NCBI RefSeq assembly: GCF_037975245.1
Contig: NC_092562.1
Coordinates: 30,576,054-30,640,053 of the forward strand
Direction: 5' to 3'
Source of the DNA: Apostichopus japonicus
Taxonomy: Eukaryota > Echinodermata > Holothuroidea > Aspidochirotida > Stichopodidae
Length of the DNA: 64,000 nucleotides
Each line of letters starts with the position of its first letter. Position 1 is the stretch's first letter. Below, in pieces: positions 11,666-24,442 of the stretch. The notes under the pieces are model-generated. The model saw only the letters and a program-made list of their open reading frames with translations, had not been told where the DNA came from and made no database searches. The position numbers and the translations under genes are program-made.

Positions 11666-14600
11666 TATAATGAGGGGAGGGGGGGCAGTCTATGGCATCA
11701 TTGTTGTGGACAATGAACTTTTTTTGTTTAGGACCGAGATGAATAACATTTTGTTTTGAATAATGATTAAGTTTCACAGGTTAACTTATTCTGGTCTAAA
11801 GCCATCAGGCATCAACAATCGATTCAAGTTTATTTTGTTTGTATGATTGTGTCGAATTAGTGCACAGTTTTTATCTCAATACATTACATGTATTGAGATA
11901 TTGTAACAGTAAGTGGGACTCTCTCTTCTCTTAAAAATTTTTCAGCGCCTTCATACAAAGTTCTTTTTCTCTGGAATTTCCAGAGCAAGCATATATCATT
12001 TAGGCCAACAAATGTTACTATTTTTTATTCCAGAATTTTATCTCATTCTATGACTTTTTCACCGATTTATGTCCAAATCGGGCTGAAAAACAGTTTTTGC
12101 GAGCCATTTTTGCACATGCTCCGAAACTTGTGTTATTGCGCAATCGTTAAACACTTCGCAAAAGCGGTGAAATTGCATTGTGGGAGCTAAACCCATCACT
12201 ATATTTTAGTACACTGCAGCTTGGATATCGTCTGAAAATCCGTTTTAATACATATTCATAAAGCAGCAATCAAATTGCTTCAAGCAAAACTTTGAACAAA
12301 AGAAGTTGAATGTTCATTAAATATATATCTGTTTGCGACGATGTCGGACTCACAATGTGAATGAAATTTGGAAATTTCTTTGCCCCGGCTTGAAAAATAG
12401 AAACGAAACGTAAGTAAAATCCTTTCATCTTTCGAATTGCACATTTTCCGTTTCAAGAAAGTACCACCTCCATCATCCGGTCGATTGTTTAAAACAAGTT
12501 AAACAATGATTTGAGGCTAACTTCAGAGTTTTTCCAGCATTCTGGGTTGAATTAAAGTGACATTTTTAAGGTTGCACTTGTGAACGGGCACCAACGTATC
12601 AGCTATCGTGGTTAATTGCATATGTACATGTAGATGCACGTTACCATAGTGTGTAGCCTAGGGTTGTAGTTTTAAGTATTCTATAGTGCAAGTGTATTCA
12701 TATTATGGGACCGTGTGTTTATGAATTATGAATATGATGTTAGCTTTCAAGACATTGTTTACGGATACAATGTCATTGCCTTGAATTTTGGAGGACTTTT
12801 AAAAGCACTTAGTAGTAGGGTAGTGATAGTACAACTACACAATACTAAGCCTATGCTGGTATTATTAGTTTACTACTGACTAGAACTGTCACTGGTGGTT
12901 TTCAGCACTGGCAATACCTTCATGCCCAGTATACAGTAGTAAAGGCTTCATAAGTGACGCACCCCCCCACCCCCCCCCCCCCCGTAATTGACACACCTTC
13001 AATTATTAATAGCAACGATACAGCAGGCCACCTAAACTTTTTGCAGTCAAGCAGAATTACATATTTCATGAGTTTGAATCCATTTCAGCTATTTGCTGAC
13101 CAAATTGTGGTATTTATTAAGCTTTTAACACCCTCCCCACAGTTTTACACGTTTTTTGGACATTTGGAAATCTTACTCCCAAAAATAACCAAAATTACTT
13201 CAATATGAAACGACTACTCTCTTGAACCTGACCTGTCTGAGCTTAGAGGTTCAGAGCATAGCAAACAGCATCCAAAGTCAATGGATGTATACTTATGCCT
13301 ACACTTTAGTTAGCTTATCGATGAATGTATCATGATTTAGGGGTATGAAAGAACTTGACACAGCAGACATTTTGAGGTCAAATTCTTCTCAATTGTACGT
13401 TACTAGGCACAGAACAATAAATATTTTGAGATCATTACACTTCTGAGCAACTACACCTATGAAAAATGCATTCAGTTGAGTGATTTTGATTTTATGTTGA
13501 CAGACATCGTCAATCCAATACTAAAGTGCGTCAATTATGAGCCCACCATGCTACATATAATAGTACTTGAAAATTAAACAAGCAGCTTATATTAAAAAAA
13601 TTACTGCCTTGGTCGGCTCTGGTTAGTACTAAGTATAGTTTTACCCTTGTGTGATTTTATCCGGTGTACCCAGATACATATAGGCCCACCTGCTAATTCT
13701 GGATAAAGTCACTGTAGGCTACATTACAGGTTGGTCGAGACAGTGACAAGTTAACATTGGTTCTCTACTTTGCCCAATGGATAAGTGTGCACTGAATTTT
13801 CGTACAGTGTTTGCAATGCATTTTGGCAGTATTCTTTTGTTTGTGAATTCATATAGCAGTTAATATTTGTTATGGTTTTTGGTTGTGCATGTGCCTATTT
13901 CACTTTGTTTCGAAGTTCTTCACCCTGTAATGCTTTATGTTTCTGTCATTTTCAGAGAGAAAATGCATTTACAAGTTCCACTACAACGTGTTGTAATATG
14001 GGCTTGTTGCATTTAAAAGCAATGTGAAGTCATTCGTCTTGTGACTTTATATTGTCTCCTACTATCCGACATTCTGTTTTTATTTTTGTTTTCTTTCATT
14101 TTCAGGACTCTTTCTGCATTTGCAGGTTGGATTTTACTATGTGGGCACTTGGGATACAGTAACTTTTTGGACTTCTTAATTTAATTCAGTACTTTTCACA
14201 CCATATATCATTCATTGCCTTGATTCAATAAACTTTGATTAACCTTGAAAAAACACATTCCTGTTATATTCTTTTGCACTAAATCGTACATTCATATTCA
14301 CCAGTGTGAAGAAAAATTAACAAGAAGTTCCTATATAAGATGTACATTTTACGTATCCAAATACACTTTTCAATTCATCACCAAGATGAGCTGATTGATG
14401 TCTAGGAACCTGATACATCATAAACTATGTGACCAAAAAGTCCAACAGAGACTGACCCAAGATGAAGGATATGACATAAAAAACAAGTTCTTAAATATTC
14501 TATGACATTAATAAACCTTGCAACGCCATTCTCTCGACAAACAGGCAATGGGCGCTAAGGGCAACACTCGCAGGATGAAGTGTAACCTGCACAGACTTTT

Positions 14601-16348
14601 CGTTGCAAAGTAGCTTAAATGCAAGTTCTATATTTGTTGTACCATGATTGATATTGATAATTGTAGAGACAGAGCAAAGATATGAAACTAGGAATCTAAA
14701 TTAGAACTTCCAGTATTGAGATACTGCGTCATTGATGCTCTTGTTTATAGCCTATTTGTAATGTAGTGTGCCAGTAGGCTTAGTGTATATGCCTGTATAC
14801 AGTAAAGTATAAGTTGGCATTTGGAAGTTGTATGTATTTTGTACAGTCAAGTAACATGGTAGTAGTTAGGTCCCTGGTGACTATAAATATTTTTGTAATA
14901 GCCTATAATTAAGTGACTGACGTATGATCACCAAAGGTCATGACTGATATCAAATAAATCAGCAAAATCACTTAGATCAGGATATCAGTGACTACAAAAA
15001 CAGTGATTGTTATTTATGTTGTTTTCTTACTTTTTTCAAACAGAAGAATTGAGGACGTTAACAAGCACCAGACACTGCCAAACCCAATACGTATTTTACG
15101 AGTGCAAATAGCAATATGATTTACACACTGACACTGTTCGCGGAAGAAAACGTGCATAGCATCTTGAACTTGTTGTAGGTTGACTTTCGACATAGGTCGG
15201 ATCACTGATTACTATAGAAAATGAGATGGTTGTACTACAGGAGTAAATATACAATGTTTTCTCCGCCTACCGTGCCAAAAATTAAGAGGAGTCTGTTCTC
15301 TAGGAGCTGAGGCTAGGCTAGAAGATTGTCATTATAGCAGTGTTCAATTTACGTTTGCTGTTCCAACGGCGGAACAAGTTACAGTAAGGAACTTATTTTT
15401 ATTCTATACTACTGCATGTAACGTAAGATTTTATGTTAACTTAGTGTTTAATGTGCATCGCAGATGGCAAATGACCCTCTGTGATATTTATGTTTGTATA
15501 TGTTGAAATGTTTAGGTTATACACAGACTGGCAAGTGTTGTAAGCTTTGTAGCCTATCGGGTTATATTACACTTAGGCTGTATGTGTTAGTGACTGTCGG
15601 GGTGTTCGCTAATAGCGCCCGCGGATAGTCCTCACCGAAGCATTGTTTTAAAATGCCCATGCCCATGTGTCACTAACGTAATTGTTGCACACATAACAGT
15701 GTAGGCGTTGGTACTGACTTGTTTCCCACCGGATCTTAGTAAATTGTTTCAGTAATGTTTAGGTAGGATAAGTTGAAATGAACCAAATTTTTATTCAAAT
15801 TTTGAGCTGCCATTTATGTTAGGGGAAATCCCCATATGTTTAGTAATACAGTTGGAGACAAAAGTTAGGGTAATATGAATTTAAGTGAGCCCCCAGTGGT
15901 GTTCATTTGATACATATGCCAAAAGGTAAACTGCTCATGTATTGTTTGTATTTTCCAGTTATCATTTTGTCCAAGGAACATCACCTAGATATTTCTAAGA
16001 TAAATTTTAGCTCATTTAGCCAACTTAAAGTAGCCTTCCAAATTCTGTCTAATAAATTAATGAAGTGTTAACCTATGATGAATGTTGAGGCTATACTGCT
16101 GTAAAGGTTGATTCACAATTTCTATGCGTAAAATATATTCATTGATATTTAAACCTGTTCGTATTTATAATTTATAAGCTCGGCAGCAATCTTGCATGGC
16201 AAATATTCCCAGATGCGGAATTCTTCACATTACAGTACCGCACAATAGTTAGTTTAAATTGTTTTGTGTAAGAAGCAGAGACGTCTCACACTGGGCATAT
16301 TCCTCACATACTGCACAGTCTTTGTACAGATAGGCCGACCATACATGC
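11666..16348. other. No recognised gene; low-complexity C tract
   Basis: About 4.7 kb of AT-rich DNA with no recognisable protein, RNA gene or TIR element. A C-rich tract lies at 12961-12983. Near 14105 a strong acceptor-like TTTCTTTCATTTTCAG is followed by an AATAAA at about 14227, which could mark a non-coding terminal exon but is not enough to call a gene. Confidence 0.4.
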
Positions 16349-16639
16349 TGTTAAGACAATTTATCTTTGACACACCTGACGACCGCCTTAACTGAGCCGA
16401 TATTTGCAAGAGTCCAAAGAGGTACGTTTAATTTATTTTATGGTTTAGATGTAAGTTTACCCCGGACCTAAAGGCTTCTTCCTGTCCAATTGTATGTATT
16501 CGATCAAATGTGCACTTAATAGTTGTTTGTATAATTATTATTTGTATTTGTAGTTTTCACGAAGGTAAACAAAGAAACGAAGACGAATAAATAAAGAGCA
16601 ACCTTCCGTAGAAGACTCGGTCTTTTTTTGACGGCTACA
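16349..16639 (+). repeat. Candidate 5' LTR of the BEL/Pao element
   Basis: A 291-bp stretch starts TGTTAAGACA and ends GGCTACA, with an AATAAATAAA polyadenylation-type signal at 16586-16595 about 45 bases before the end. This is the layout of U3-R-U5. It precedes the gag start by about 410 bases. No 3' LTR is present because the element is cut off, so the boundaries cannot be confirmed, and I could not identify a convincing TGG primer-binding site right after it. Confidence 0.3.
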
Positions 16640-17049
16640 GTTACAGTGAAAACTCTCAACCACCCAAGAGAGTCACGAGTACACTACAAGACGGACTGTC
16701 AGCCACTCCCTTTGACGATCGGAAATCGACGGTCCCGACTTTGCCAGCGTCGCCGGAGAACCAGATTCCGACATCGCCGATTATTCGCCCTCCACCAGCC
16801 ACAGTACCAGTAAAGGGGATACCGACCTGAGACAATCCATCACGGATTGAAGAACAACCCCAGCGCTCTGGTGGTATCAACTGGACGATAACGGTGAGAG
16901 TATATAATCGTTTTCACACCAGTGAGTCCCTTCCAACCGTTTGACAGACCATCCTTGTAACCTTGTATGGCCACTCTGAAATGTTGTTAAGATTACCTAT
17001 AATTGCATTATTAATTTACATTGTTATCCTATTTTATATCATTGGCACC

Positions 17050-19367
17050 ATGAGTACTCACAGTGAAACACAACTAGTCCCAACCCCTCCCCTAGTTGAC
17101 CAGAGCAGTTTACAGCCTCCCCTAGCTCAAGGCATAACCGGAACTCTAGAAGGTTCGACAAATGAAACTGCTTTGCGCTCTAGTTCTCGTAAAAGACAAT
17201 ATTCAGAAACGGGTCTTTTATATGAAATTGATGAGAGGCAACGGCGTTTGAGGGATAAGGTTTCAAAATGGCGGCGTTGCGCAATCAAAATTGAAAGCTT
17301 AATGGCAGATCCTAGGGATGTTTCTGTCCTGAAACAAGAGTGCGATTCACTAGACCAAATAATGATGTTGCAGCCGCTAGTGAAGACTATAATCAAATCC
17401 TAACCATAGCAGAGAAACCTAATGATTACTCTAAATTTGAAAACGTTGAGGCAGAAAATTACCATCTATTCAAACGCGTTGCTGCACTCATTAAAGAAAT
17501 CGAAGATCGAAAGTCATATAGGTCTAGTAGTCACAAATCTTCCCGGTCATCTCGCAGCTTGCTCTCTTCTCAAAGGTCCACCGCTTCTAAAAAGGCAGAT
17601 CTCGAAGGTCATAGAGCAGCCTTGCAAGCAAAACTTAAATACATCGAACAAGAGGAGAAGCAAAATGCTGCATTGAAAAAAATACAAACTATGAGAGAAA
17701 TTGAAATGGCTCAAGCTAAATTGGATGCGATTGCAAAGGTTGAACAAGAGTCAAAGGTTTCATTAGAGGATATCCCTGACCAGAGTGAGAATAAAGAGCA
17801 GTATGTTCAAGATTACTTAGTATCCCACTCATCATATAATCCTATAGCAGAAACTAAACCAGTAGAGTCCTACTCAAAGGACCCAATTGTTGAATTTAAA
17901 CCCCTAATGGATATACCTTGTCCTCCTATGACCACCATTGGCTCAGAAATATTCAATCATATGTCAACACAACCAGCTCCTAGGCCTAATCCCCCGAATT
18001 CAAATGCAAACACTCAAAATACATGGTGTTACCCCCTTGGTTTGCCTAGTTTCGAAACAAATCGTCACAGAACGGTAAATCGAGAACAGGAAGAATCGGG
18101 AACTGAAATGAGGAGTTTGGCTAGAGCATTTGGCGAACAGGCTTCATTGAATCTCCTTCCCCCTCCTGAACCTGGTATATTTTGTGGGGATCCCTTAAAG
18201 TATCTGGGGTGGAAGAGTGCCTTTGAAAGCCTTATTGATCATAGATCCATCCCCCATGTAGAAAGAATGCATTACCTGAAAAAATACCTGGGTGGTCTAG
18301 CTAGGGAAGCTGTAGAAGGGTATTTCCTTTTATGTACTGACCAGGCCTATGGGGAAGCAAAACAACTACTGGATCAACGTTATGGAGATCCGTTCGTGAT
18401 AGCCAATGCCTTTAGGGATAAGTTAGACACTTGGCCAAAAATTCCTCCCCGCGATGGTGAAGCCCTTAGAAAGTTTTCAGACTTTCTGAGACAATGCGAA
18501 AGTGCCATGCGCATCACCAATAGTTTAAACGTCCTCAATGATGTAAGAGAAAATTGCAAAATGCTCTCAAAGTTACCTGATTGGTTAGTTACGAGATGGG
18601 GTAGAGAGGTTTCCGAACGAAGAATGGAGGGTAGAGGGTTCCCACCATTCAGAGAATTTAAGGATTTTATGGTTACAGAATCAAATATCAGTTGCGATCC
18701 AGTGATTTCAATTCAGGCGTTAAGGGGTAATCAAGGAATGATCAAGAATGACCGTAGAAAGTCTGGGGCGAATGCATTTTCAACGAGTGTTACCCAAAAT
18801 TCAATTCAAAATGGGAACTCCTACGAACTAAAATGTTTTCTGTGTGGAAAAAGGCATCACATTGATGACTGTAAAATTTTTCTAGAAATGACGTTGCACG
18901 AAAGAAATGCTTTCGTCAGGGAAAACAGACTTTGCTATGGATGTCTTAAGCGGGGACATAGAGTTCATGATTGTCGGAAGAAAATGGATTGCAAAATGGG
19001 TAAGAAAAATCATCCTTCCTCACTCCATCGTGATATAGTGGAAAATCCAAAGCCCAATGTTAAGAGCGTTGATGTAGCGGTCCAAGCAAACATTTCACTT
19101 AATGGTAACGTTAGTGTAACTCAATTGAACAACACTAAAGAGATTAGCAAAAGTTCCCTTGCAGTACCAGTTTGGTTGTCACATTGTGGTAACCCTCAAA
19201 GGGAGATCCTAACATACGCCCTTCTGGACACACAGTCCGATACTACATTCGTCCTCGTTAGTATACCCAATGAATTAGGAGTAGTTGGAAATCATACCAA
19301 AATATTGCTGTCAACAATGGTGTCCGAAAACCAATCCATTGACACCACAGGTTTGAGGGACTTGTGA
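17050..19367 (+). pseudogene. BEL/Pao gag-protease, frameshifted
   Basis: The gag start is taken at the ATG at 17050 (CACCATGAG context) rather than the more upstream ATG at 16963, which would add a hydrophobic leader. The N-terminal frame ends at 17403 and coding continues in another frame from about 17340, so one frameshift lies near 17330-17400. In the 675-codon second frame, residues about 84-140 form a charged coiled coil, 278-430 match the DUF1759 gag region (GDPLKYLGWKSAF), 499-563 hold the paired zinc knuckles (CFLCGK, CYGCLKRGH), and 628-638 read LLDTQSDTTFV, the aspartic protease (A17) active-site region. The gag would coat the RNA and the protease would cut the polyprotein. A second frameshift near 19355 separates this part from pol. 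Confidence 0.85.
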
Positions 19368-22129
19368 TACGTGGTTACAATAGCTCCTACAAGATCGAGC
19401 TACCTGTAACGTTTTCAAGAAATATTATTCCAGCCAATAAATGTCACATCCCGACCCCAGAGATGGCTGGTCATTGGCCTCATTTGCATCAAATTTCCTC
19501 TGAATTAGTACCTTTACAGGACTGCGAAATCGGGTTGCTAATTGGATATAATTGTCCTAAAGCCTTATTACCTAGGGAAGTAATACCCCCAATCGGGGAT
19601 GGCCCATACGGGCAGAAAACTGACATTGGATGGGGTATAGTTGGACTTATTGACCCAACCCAAGTTGAAAATAGATCATCTGACCCAATCGGTTTTAGTC
19701 ATCGCATTCTGAGTTATGACGTCCCTTCCTACACATTTCAAAATGCAAGTCAAACGTCATTTGAGGATTGCGCGCCAAATAAAATTGAAATATGTTTTCA
19801 GTCCTCAATTAAGGAAATCGACCCCGCCCATATTGTGAAATTACTTGAATCAGATTTTAGTGAAAGAAGTTTTAATACAATAGCGTATTCTCAGGACGAT
19901 TTCAAATTTCTCTCAAAATTAAGAGATGGGATTCATCGGACTGCTGATGGTCATTATGAGAAGCCTTTGCCATTTAAAACCTCAAACCCCCGATTTCCTG
20001 ATAACAAAGACCTAGCGCTTCATTTCTTGCGGCGGCTTGAGCGGCCCTTTAGATTAGATACAAAGTATAGGGCAGAGTACGAAGCCTTCATGAAAGACCT
20101 TCTAAGTGAACGGTATGCCGAAAGGGTTCCCCAGGAGGAAATTGTAGGGACAAATGGTGGAATTAACTACATTCCACATCATGGAGTGTATCACCCCAAA
20201 AAACTTAGAGTTGTGTTTGATTGTAGTGCAAGGTTCAAAGGTCAGTGCCTTAATCAGTATTTGCTCCAGGATCTTACGAATACTCTTATTGGGGTCCTGT
20301 GTCGTTTCGGACATGAACCAGTCGCTTTCATGTGTGATATTAAAGCCATGTTTCACCAGTTCAGTGTAAACCCGGAGCACAGAGACTTCCTAAGATTCCT
20401 GTGGTGGGAGAATGGGGATCTCCAGTCAGATCCAGTCGAGTATAGAATGAGGGTTCACCTGTTTGGTGCAACATCCTCTCCAGGCTGTGCTAATTTCGGG
20501 TTGAAACAAAGTGCTATTGATCATGAGAAGGAATATGGGTCTGATGTTGGTGACTTCATCCGCCATAATTTCTACGTCGATGACGGACTAAAGTCCGTTG
20601 CCACTGAAGATGAGGCAGCCCATTTGATTAATAGGTCAAAATTACTGTGTCAACTTATTGGTCTGAAACTGCACAAGTTCACATCAAATTCCACGAAGGT
20701 TATGGGTACCCATCCCCCTGAAGAACACTCTAAGGGTGTTAAGGACCTTAATGTGATGTACAACAGTCGTAATATAGAGAGAGCCTTGGGTGTGTACTGG
20801 TGCGTAGAATCAGATACGTTCCAGTTTCGAATTTCCTTGCAGGATAAACCACTCACTAGGAGAGGTATTCTTTCCATTGTAAGCTCGGTTTACGACCCAT
20901 TAGGGTTTTTAGCTCCCGTTGTGTAAGTAGGGATACAAATACTTCAGGAGATGTGCAGTGAGCATTTAGACTGGGATCCTCCCCTCCCCAGTGCCCTAAG
21001 ACCTCGCTGGGAAAGGTGGAGAGACAGCTTGTACCGATTGAAAAATTTAGAGATCAAAATAAATTTCAAACCACCCAATTTTGTCGTACAATCGGTCGAA
21101 TTGCATCATTTTTCCGATGCAAGTACAACAGGATATGGCCAGTGTTCATACCTACGTTTGAAAGATTTCGAGGGCAGGGTTCACTGTTCATTAGTTATGG
21201 GAAAGTCTAGAGTCGTGCCACTCAAACCCATTACTATGCCCCGTTTAGAATTAACAGCTGCTTTGTTGTCCGTTAAGATTAGTTCTCACTTGGTTCGAGA
21301 ACTCGAATTTGAAGATATTTCAGAGTATTTCTGGACGGATAGTCAAGTTGTATTGGGGTACATCCAAAATGACGCAAGGAGGTTTAAGGTGTTTGTTGCA
21401 AATCGGGTACAACAAATACGGGATCATTCCAGCCCAGAACAGTGGAGGTACGTTAGTACCACTGATAACCCCGCAGATGCTGCCTCTAGAGGGCTCACTG
21501 CCGTTCAATTGACATGTGAATCCAATTGGTTTACAGGGCCCTCCTTTCTCTGGGAGAAGGATATACCCAATGCACCACAGCGCTTGCCAGAAATAATTAG
21601 CACTGACCAAGAATTGGCAAATGCACAGGTTTTAATTACACGTTTTGATAACTCCCCCAGCTTCTTTGAACCCGAGCGTCTGAATCATATTTCTAATTGG
21701 TATAGAGCAAAACAAGCAGTTGCGCTCTGTTTGAAATTGAAGTCTCGGTTGAGATTACGAAATGACTCAAAAATTCAGTCTGCTCCCCTCTATAGGCAGC
21801 TAACAGCAGACGATTTTATTCAGGCTGAATTAGAAATTGTCAGGGCAGTTCAAAGGGGATATTTTGTAAGTGAAATCAAAAGCCTAACTAGTAAGACCCA
21901 AGAAACTGGCATGGTGTTGAAAGGGCCCAGTCTTTTATATCGCCTCGACCCATTTATCGGCGAGGATGGTATTATACGTGTAGGGGGGAGTTTAGGTAGG
22001 GCTCACGTCTCTATTACATTTAAGCACCCAATTGTTCTACCTCGTAAACATCATATAATATATAGGCTAGAAGTATTCATTTGCACTGCAAAAGTAACGT
22101 TAACAAGAGTAAAAAACGGTAGGCTGTAA
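19364..22129 (+). pseudogene. BEL/Pao RT-RNase H-integrase fragment
   Basis: This frame carries the C-terminal protease region (HIPTPEMAGHWPHL, LLIGYNCPKAL), then reverse transcriptase with RVVFDCSA, CDIKAMFHQF and the catalytic FYVDDGL. A TAA at 20924-20926 interrupts the frame after LGFLAPVV, and the same frame carries on. RNase H follows with HHFSDAS, MPRLELTAAL, WTDSQVVLGY and NPADAASRG. The last recognisable block is the integrase zinc-binding entry RVGGSLGRAH and KHPIVLPRKHH. The D,D,E core never appears, and the last roughly 20 codons to 22129 are not retroviral-like. The product would copy the element's RNA into DNA; this copy cannot make a full polyprotein. Confidence 0.9.
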
Positions 22130-22593
22130 CTAGTTAATCTGTGATGTGGTGTCCTCTGTATTGGTGATTTTTGTTTCAAATTTGTAATATATTAATTTGA
22201 AATATAAAGTGAGATATAGAAAAGTTTTGTCAACCTGTGGCATGGGGGGCTCAATGCATGGAGGGTAACGGTAGTTGCAACGATCTACGATTCTGAAGCC
22301 TAGGCTAGGCAAAAAATTATTCAATTCTGAATGGTTCCATCCATATGGTGCCTTAACGTACTGTTCCTTTTTATTCAAATAGACTACCACTCATTGGCAA
22401 ACAGCCTAAATCAGCAAGGCCTATTATAACCCTAATGAAAGGATACGAGCAACCACTGCTGACTGTGGTAGCACTATAAACCTGCAAACAGACTCAAGCT
22501 CCTCCCACTCTGCATAGTACTGAGAGAGAGCCAGTAGAGCTGTGGTCATGCATGCTTTACTGATTTCAATGAATAGACAATAGACGCTCACAC

Positions 22594-22622
22594 GCGATTA
22601 GATTTGGCAATGGTCCCTTAGG
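22594..22622 (-). repeat. Fragment of the 280-bp repeat, inverted
   Basis: The string GATTAGATTTGGCAATGGTC and the CCTTA after it are the reverse complement of the GGGACCATTGCC core of the 280-bp repeat at 6150-6180. Only about 28 bases match, so this is a remnant. Confidence 0.5.
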
Positions 22623-22900
22623 AGATTGATAATTTGAGCTCAATCATACATATGACTACAAACTTGAAAGCCAATGACCTATTGCACCACAATACTGTTG
22701 CCGTTTATATTTCAATCTTGACCCAAAATTCTTTTCTTCACTAAAAACTACCACTGATAGTAACAGAGAGAATACAATAATAGGCCTATATAAATAAATC
22801 TACAACAATTCAACATTGGGAAGGGCAGGAGAACTAGCGGCAGCCATTTGCGGAACAGCTACACGTACAAGAATACACAATGCACATACTTTGAATATGC

Positions 22901-23000
22901 AATACACATACCCCGAATACACAATACAAAACGGGAGAGGCACTGCTCCCAATACACATACCCCGAATACACAATACAAAACGGGAGAGGCACTGCTCCC
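22901..23000 (+). repeat. 50-bp unit, two perfect tandem copies
   Basis: The 50-base unit beginning AATACACATACCCCGAATAC and ending CACTGCTCCC occurs twice, exactly head to tail, at 22901-22950 and 22951-23000. The identity suggests a recent duplication. Confidence 0.95.
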
Positions 23001-23214
23001 AAACATTCCCCAAAAGCCTTCCCAAATCATAAAGGATACTTTAATATCGGGCTGCGCACGAAATATTCTTTCTTCTGAAAACACCAAGAAAGGTCCAGAT
23101 TACAACAGTTCCGAGTGAATTAGTGGATCAAAAAGAATCCAAGCACGAAACGAACGTTCTAAACACTTTGAGTAGTAGAATGATAAAGGAATTGACCGGA
23201 AGGTCTACTATACT

Positions 23215-23262
23215 CTACTCTAGGCACTATCTACTCTAGGCACTGTCTACTCTAGGCACTGT
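23215..23262 (+). repeat. 16-bp unit, three tandem copies
   Basis: CTACTCTAGGCACTRT occurs three times in a row with one base difference in the first copy. Confidence 0.9.
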
Positions 23263-23378
23263 AGTATGAGAGTGCTAATATTGTAAGGAGACAGCGAAGT
23301 GAGGAAAAAGTAAATATGAAGAAACCTATATTAACAGCATACATACAGTAATATGTGAAAATCAAAATAAATACCCAC

Positions 23379-23639
23379 CTCTGACAATCACATTCATGAT
23401 GGCATGGACTTGCTCAGGGTATGCACCCGATTCAAAGCTCTCAAAGACAACAGATTTCGAAGCACTAGCATCACCACAAGATGTCTTTCTCACACAGGAG
23501 CTGCCTGTTGGCCCGTCTGGATGCAACACACCATCTCTCCTCCAAAGAAGCCTTGCCGTATCTACGCTTGACTCAACCATGACAGTCACGTTATCGCCCA
23601 TTGATGCACCAGTGGAATACTCCAAAGCTTTAGTAGTTG
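23379..23639 (-). CDS. Ig-like domain exon (phase 1-1), minus strand
   Basis: A 261-base exon is bounded on the minus strand by a TTCTTTTCAG acceptor at 23640-23650 and a GTGGGT donor at 23377-23378. Both junctions split a codon after its first base, the symmetrical 1-1 phase typical of extracellular Ig and FN3 domains. The 87-codon peptide has GDNVTVMVE, RLLWRRDGVL, a CVRKTSC pair and an acidic-aromatic VFESFESG stretch. GDNVTV followed by WRRDG looks like B and C strands of an Ig fold, but the usual B-strand cysteine is absent. It may belong with the exon at 28176-28508 and the signal-peptide exon at 52401. The fold assignment is inference. Confidence 0.5.
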
Positions 23640-24442
23640 CTGAAAAGAAATTTAGACAGTAAGGTAGTGATACCAGCACACAGTCTGTAATAGTTACAAA
23701 TTTGTTTTATATTATATTGCTGTGCTCTTTGCCTGTATGTTGGTAAATCTGCCTTCAAATTGCCAAAATTGTTGCTTCAAGTGTTCTTATTGATTTACAT
23801 ACTTGTTTAATAATCAGACAAAAAACTAAGCAGTTATGTTTCTCAAAGTGTGTGTGTACTCTTGTGTGTATTTGCAAACATTGAAAACATTTCACAAACT
23901 CCTCTTAAAGGTTAAGATTGTTCCTTTCTTGAGCTATTGTGTTTGCAGACTTTTATTTCGGATGACCTTTAACATAACAATCATAAACCACAAGGGTTCA
24001 ATATGTGAAATATATTCCATATGAGATACAACCCAGTTTCCCTTTAAAAGAGAGATATTGTGATTACATAGATTTCACACTGCGACCTCTAATGACCTTT
24101 GACCTCTAATAAAAACAATAGAGTTCATCTACATAATATGTGATATTTACATACTAAATATGAAATAAATCTACATTTCCATTCTTCAGATTTTCAGACT
24201 TGCCTTGTGCTGCCGTCACATGACCATTCAACAGCTGTCTGTTTTAATTCAATATGGGGTACGCATACAAAGTTTGATATCCTTCCAATTAAGCATCCGT
24301 TTTGTGATACACATAGTGCTTCAAGCGAGGCATGAGGCACACATACACAAACAAAATATGCACACACAGACACCATTATGATTGCAAAGGTTTCAATTTA
24401 GACTGCTACCATCACATTTATTATACGTGTAGGTGATCAAAC
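23640..24442. other. Intron-like DNA with TGACCTTTGACC-type dispersed repeat
   Basis: If the Ig-like exons belong to one gene this is intron. Around 24060-24330 it holds ATGACCTTTGACCTCTAATA, AAACAATAGAGTTCATCTAC and GGTACGCATACAAAGTTTGA, which echo blocks near 56160 (ATGACCTTTAACCTCCACCA) and 29110. I take these as members of one dispersed repeat family. Confidence 0.4.

Larger units (their letters stand above)
16349..22060 (+). mobile_element. BEL/Pao LTR retrotransposon, 3' truncated
   Basis: Gag, protease, reverse transcriptase, RNase H and the start of integrase occur in BEL/Pao order on one strand. The similarity stops in the integrase zinc-binding region near 22058, and unrelated AT-rich DNA follows, so the catalytic integrase core and the 3' LTR are missing. 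Two frameshifts and one in-frame stop break the reading frame. That is a light load of damage compared with other relics in the window, which suggests a fairly recent insertion. Confidence 0.9.
22130..23378. other. Flank of BEL break, short repeats only
   Basis: No gene recognised. It holds a small inverted piece of the 280-bp repeat, a 50-bp tandem duplication and a 16-bp tandem repeat (listed separately). The open frames over the 50-bp repeat exist in both strands and are repeat-driven. Confidence 0.4.

Noticed and set aside
15014-15205. Minus-strand frame starting MIRPMSKVNLQQVQ
   Set aside because: No recognised domain, splice sites or repeat copies; treated as chance.
16963-17049. Upstream ATG for gag giving a hydrophobic N-terminus
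   Set aside because: A hydrophobic leader is not expected for BEL gag, and the ATG at 17050 has better context.
22816-23118. 100-codon frame across the 50-bp duplication
   Set aside because: Repeat-driven; frames are open on both strands and no domain is visible.
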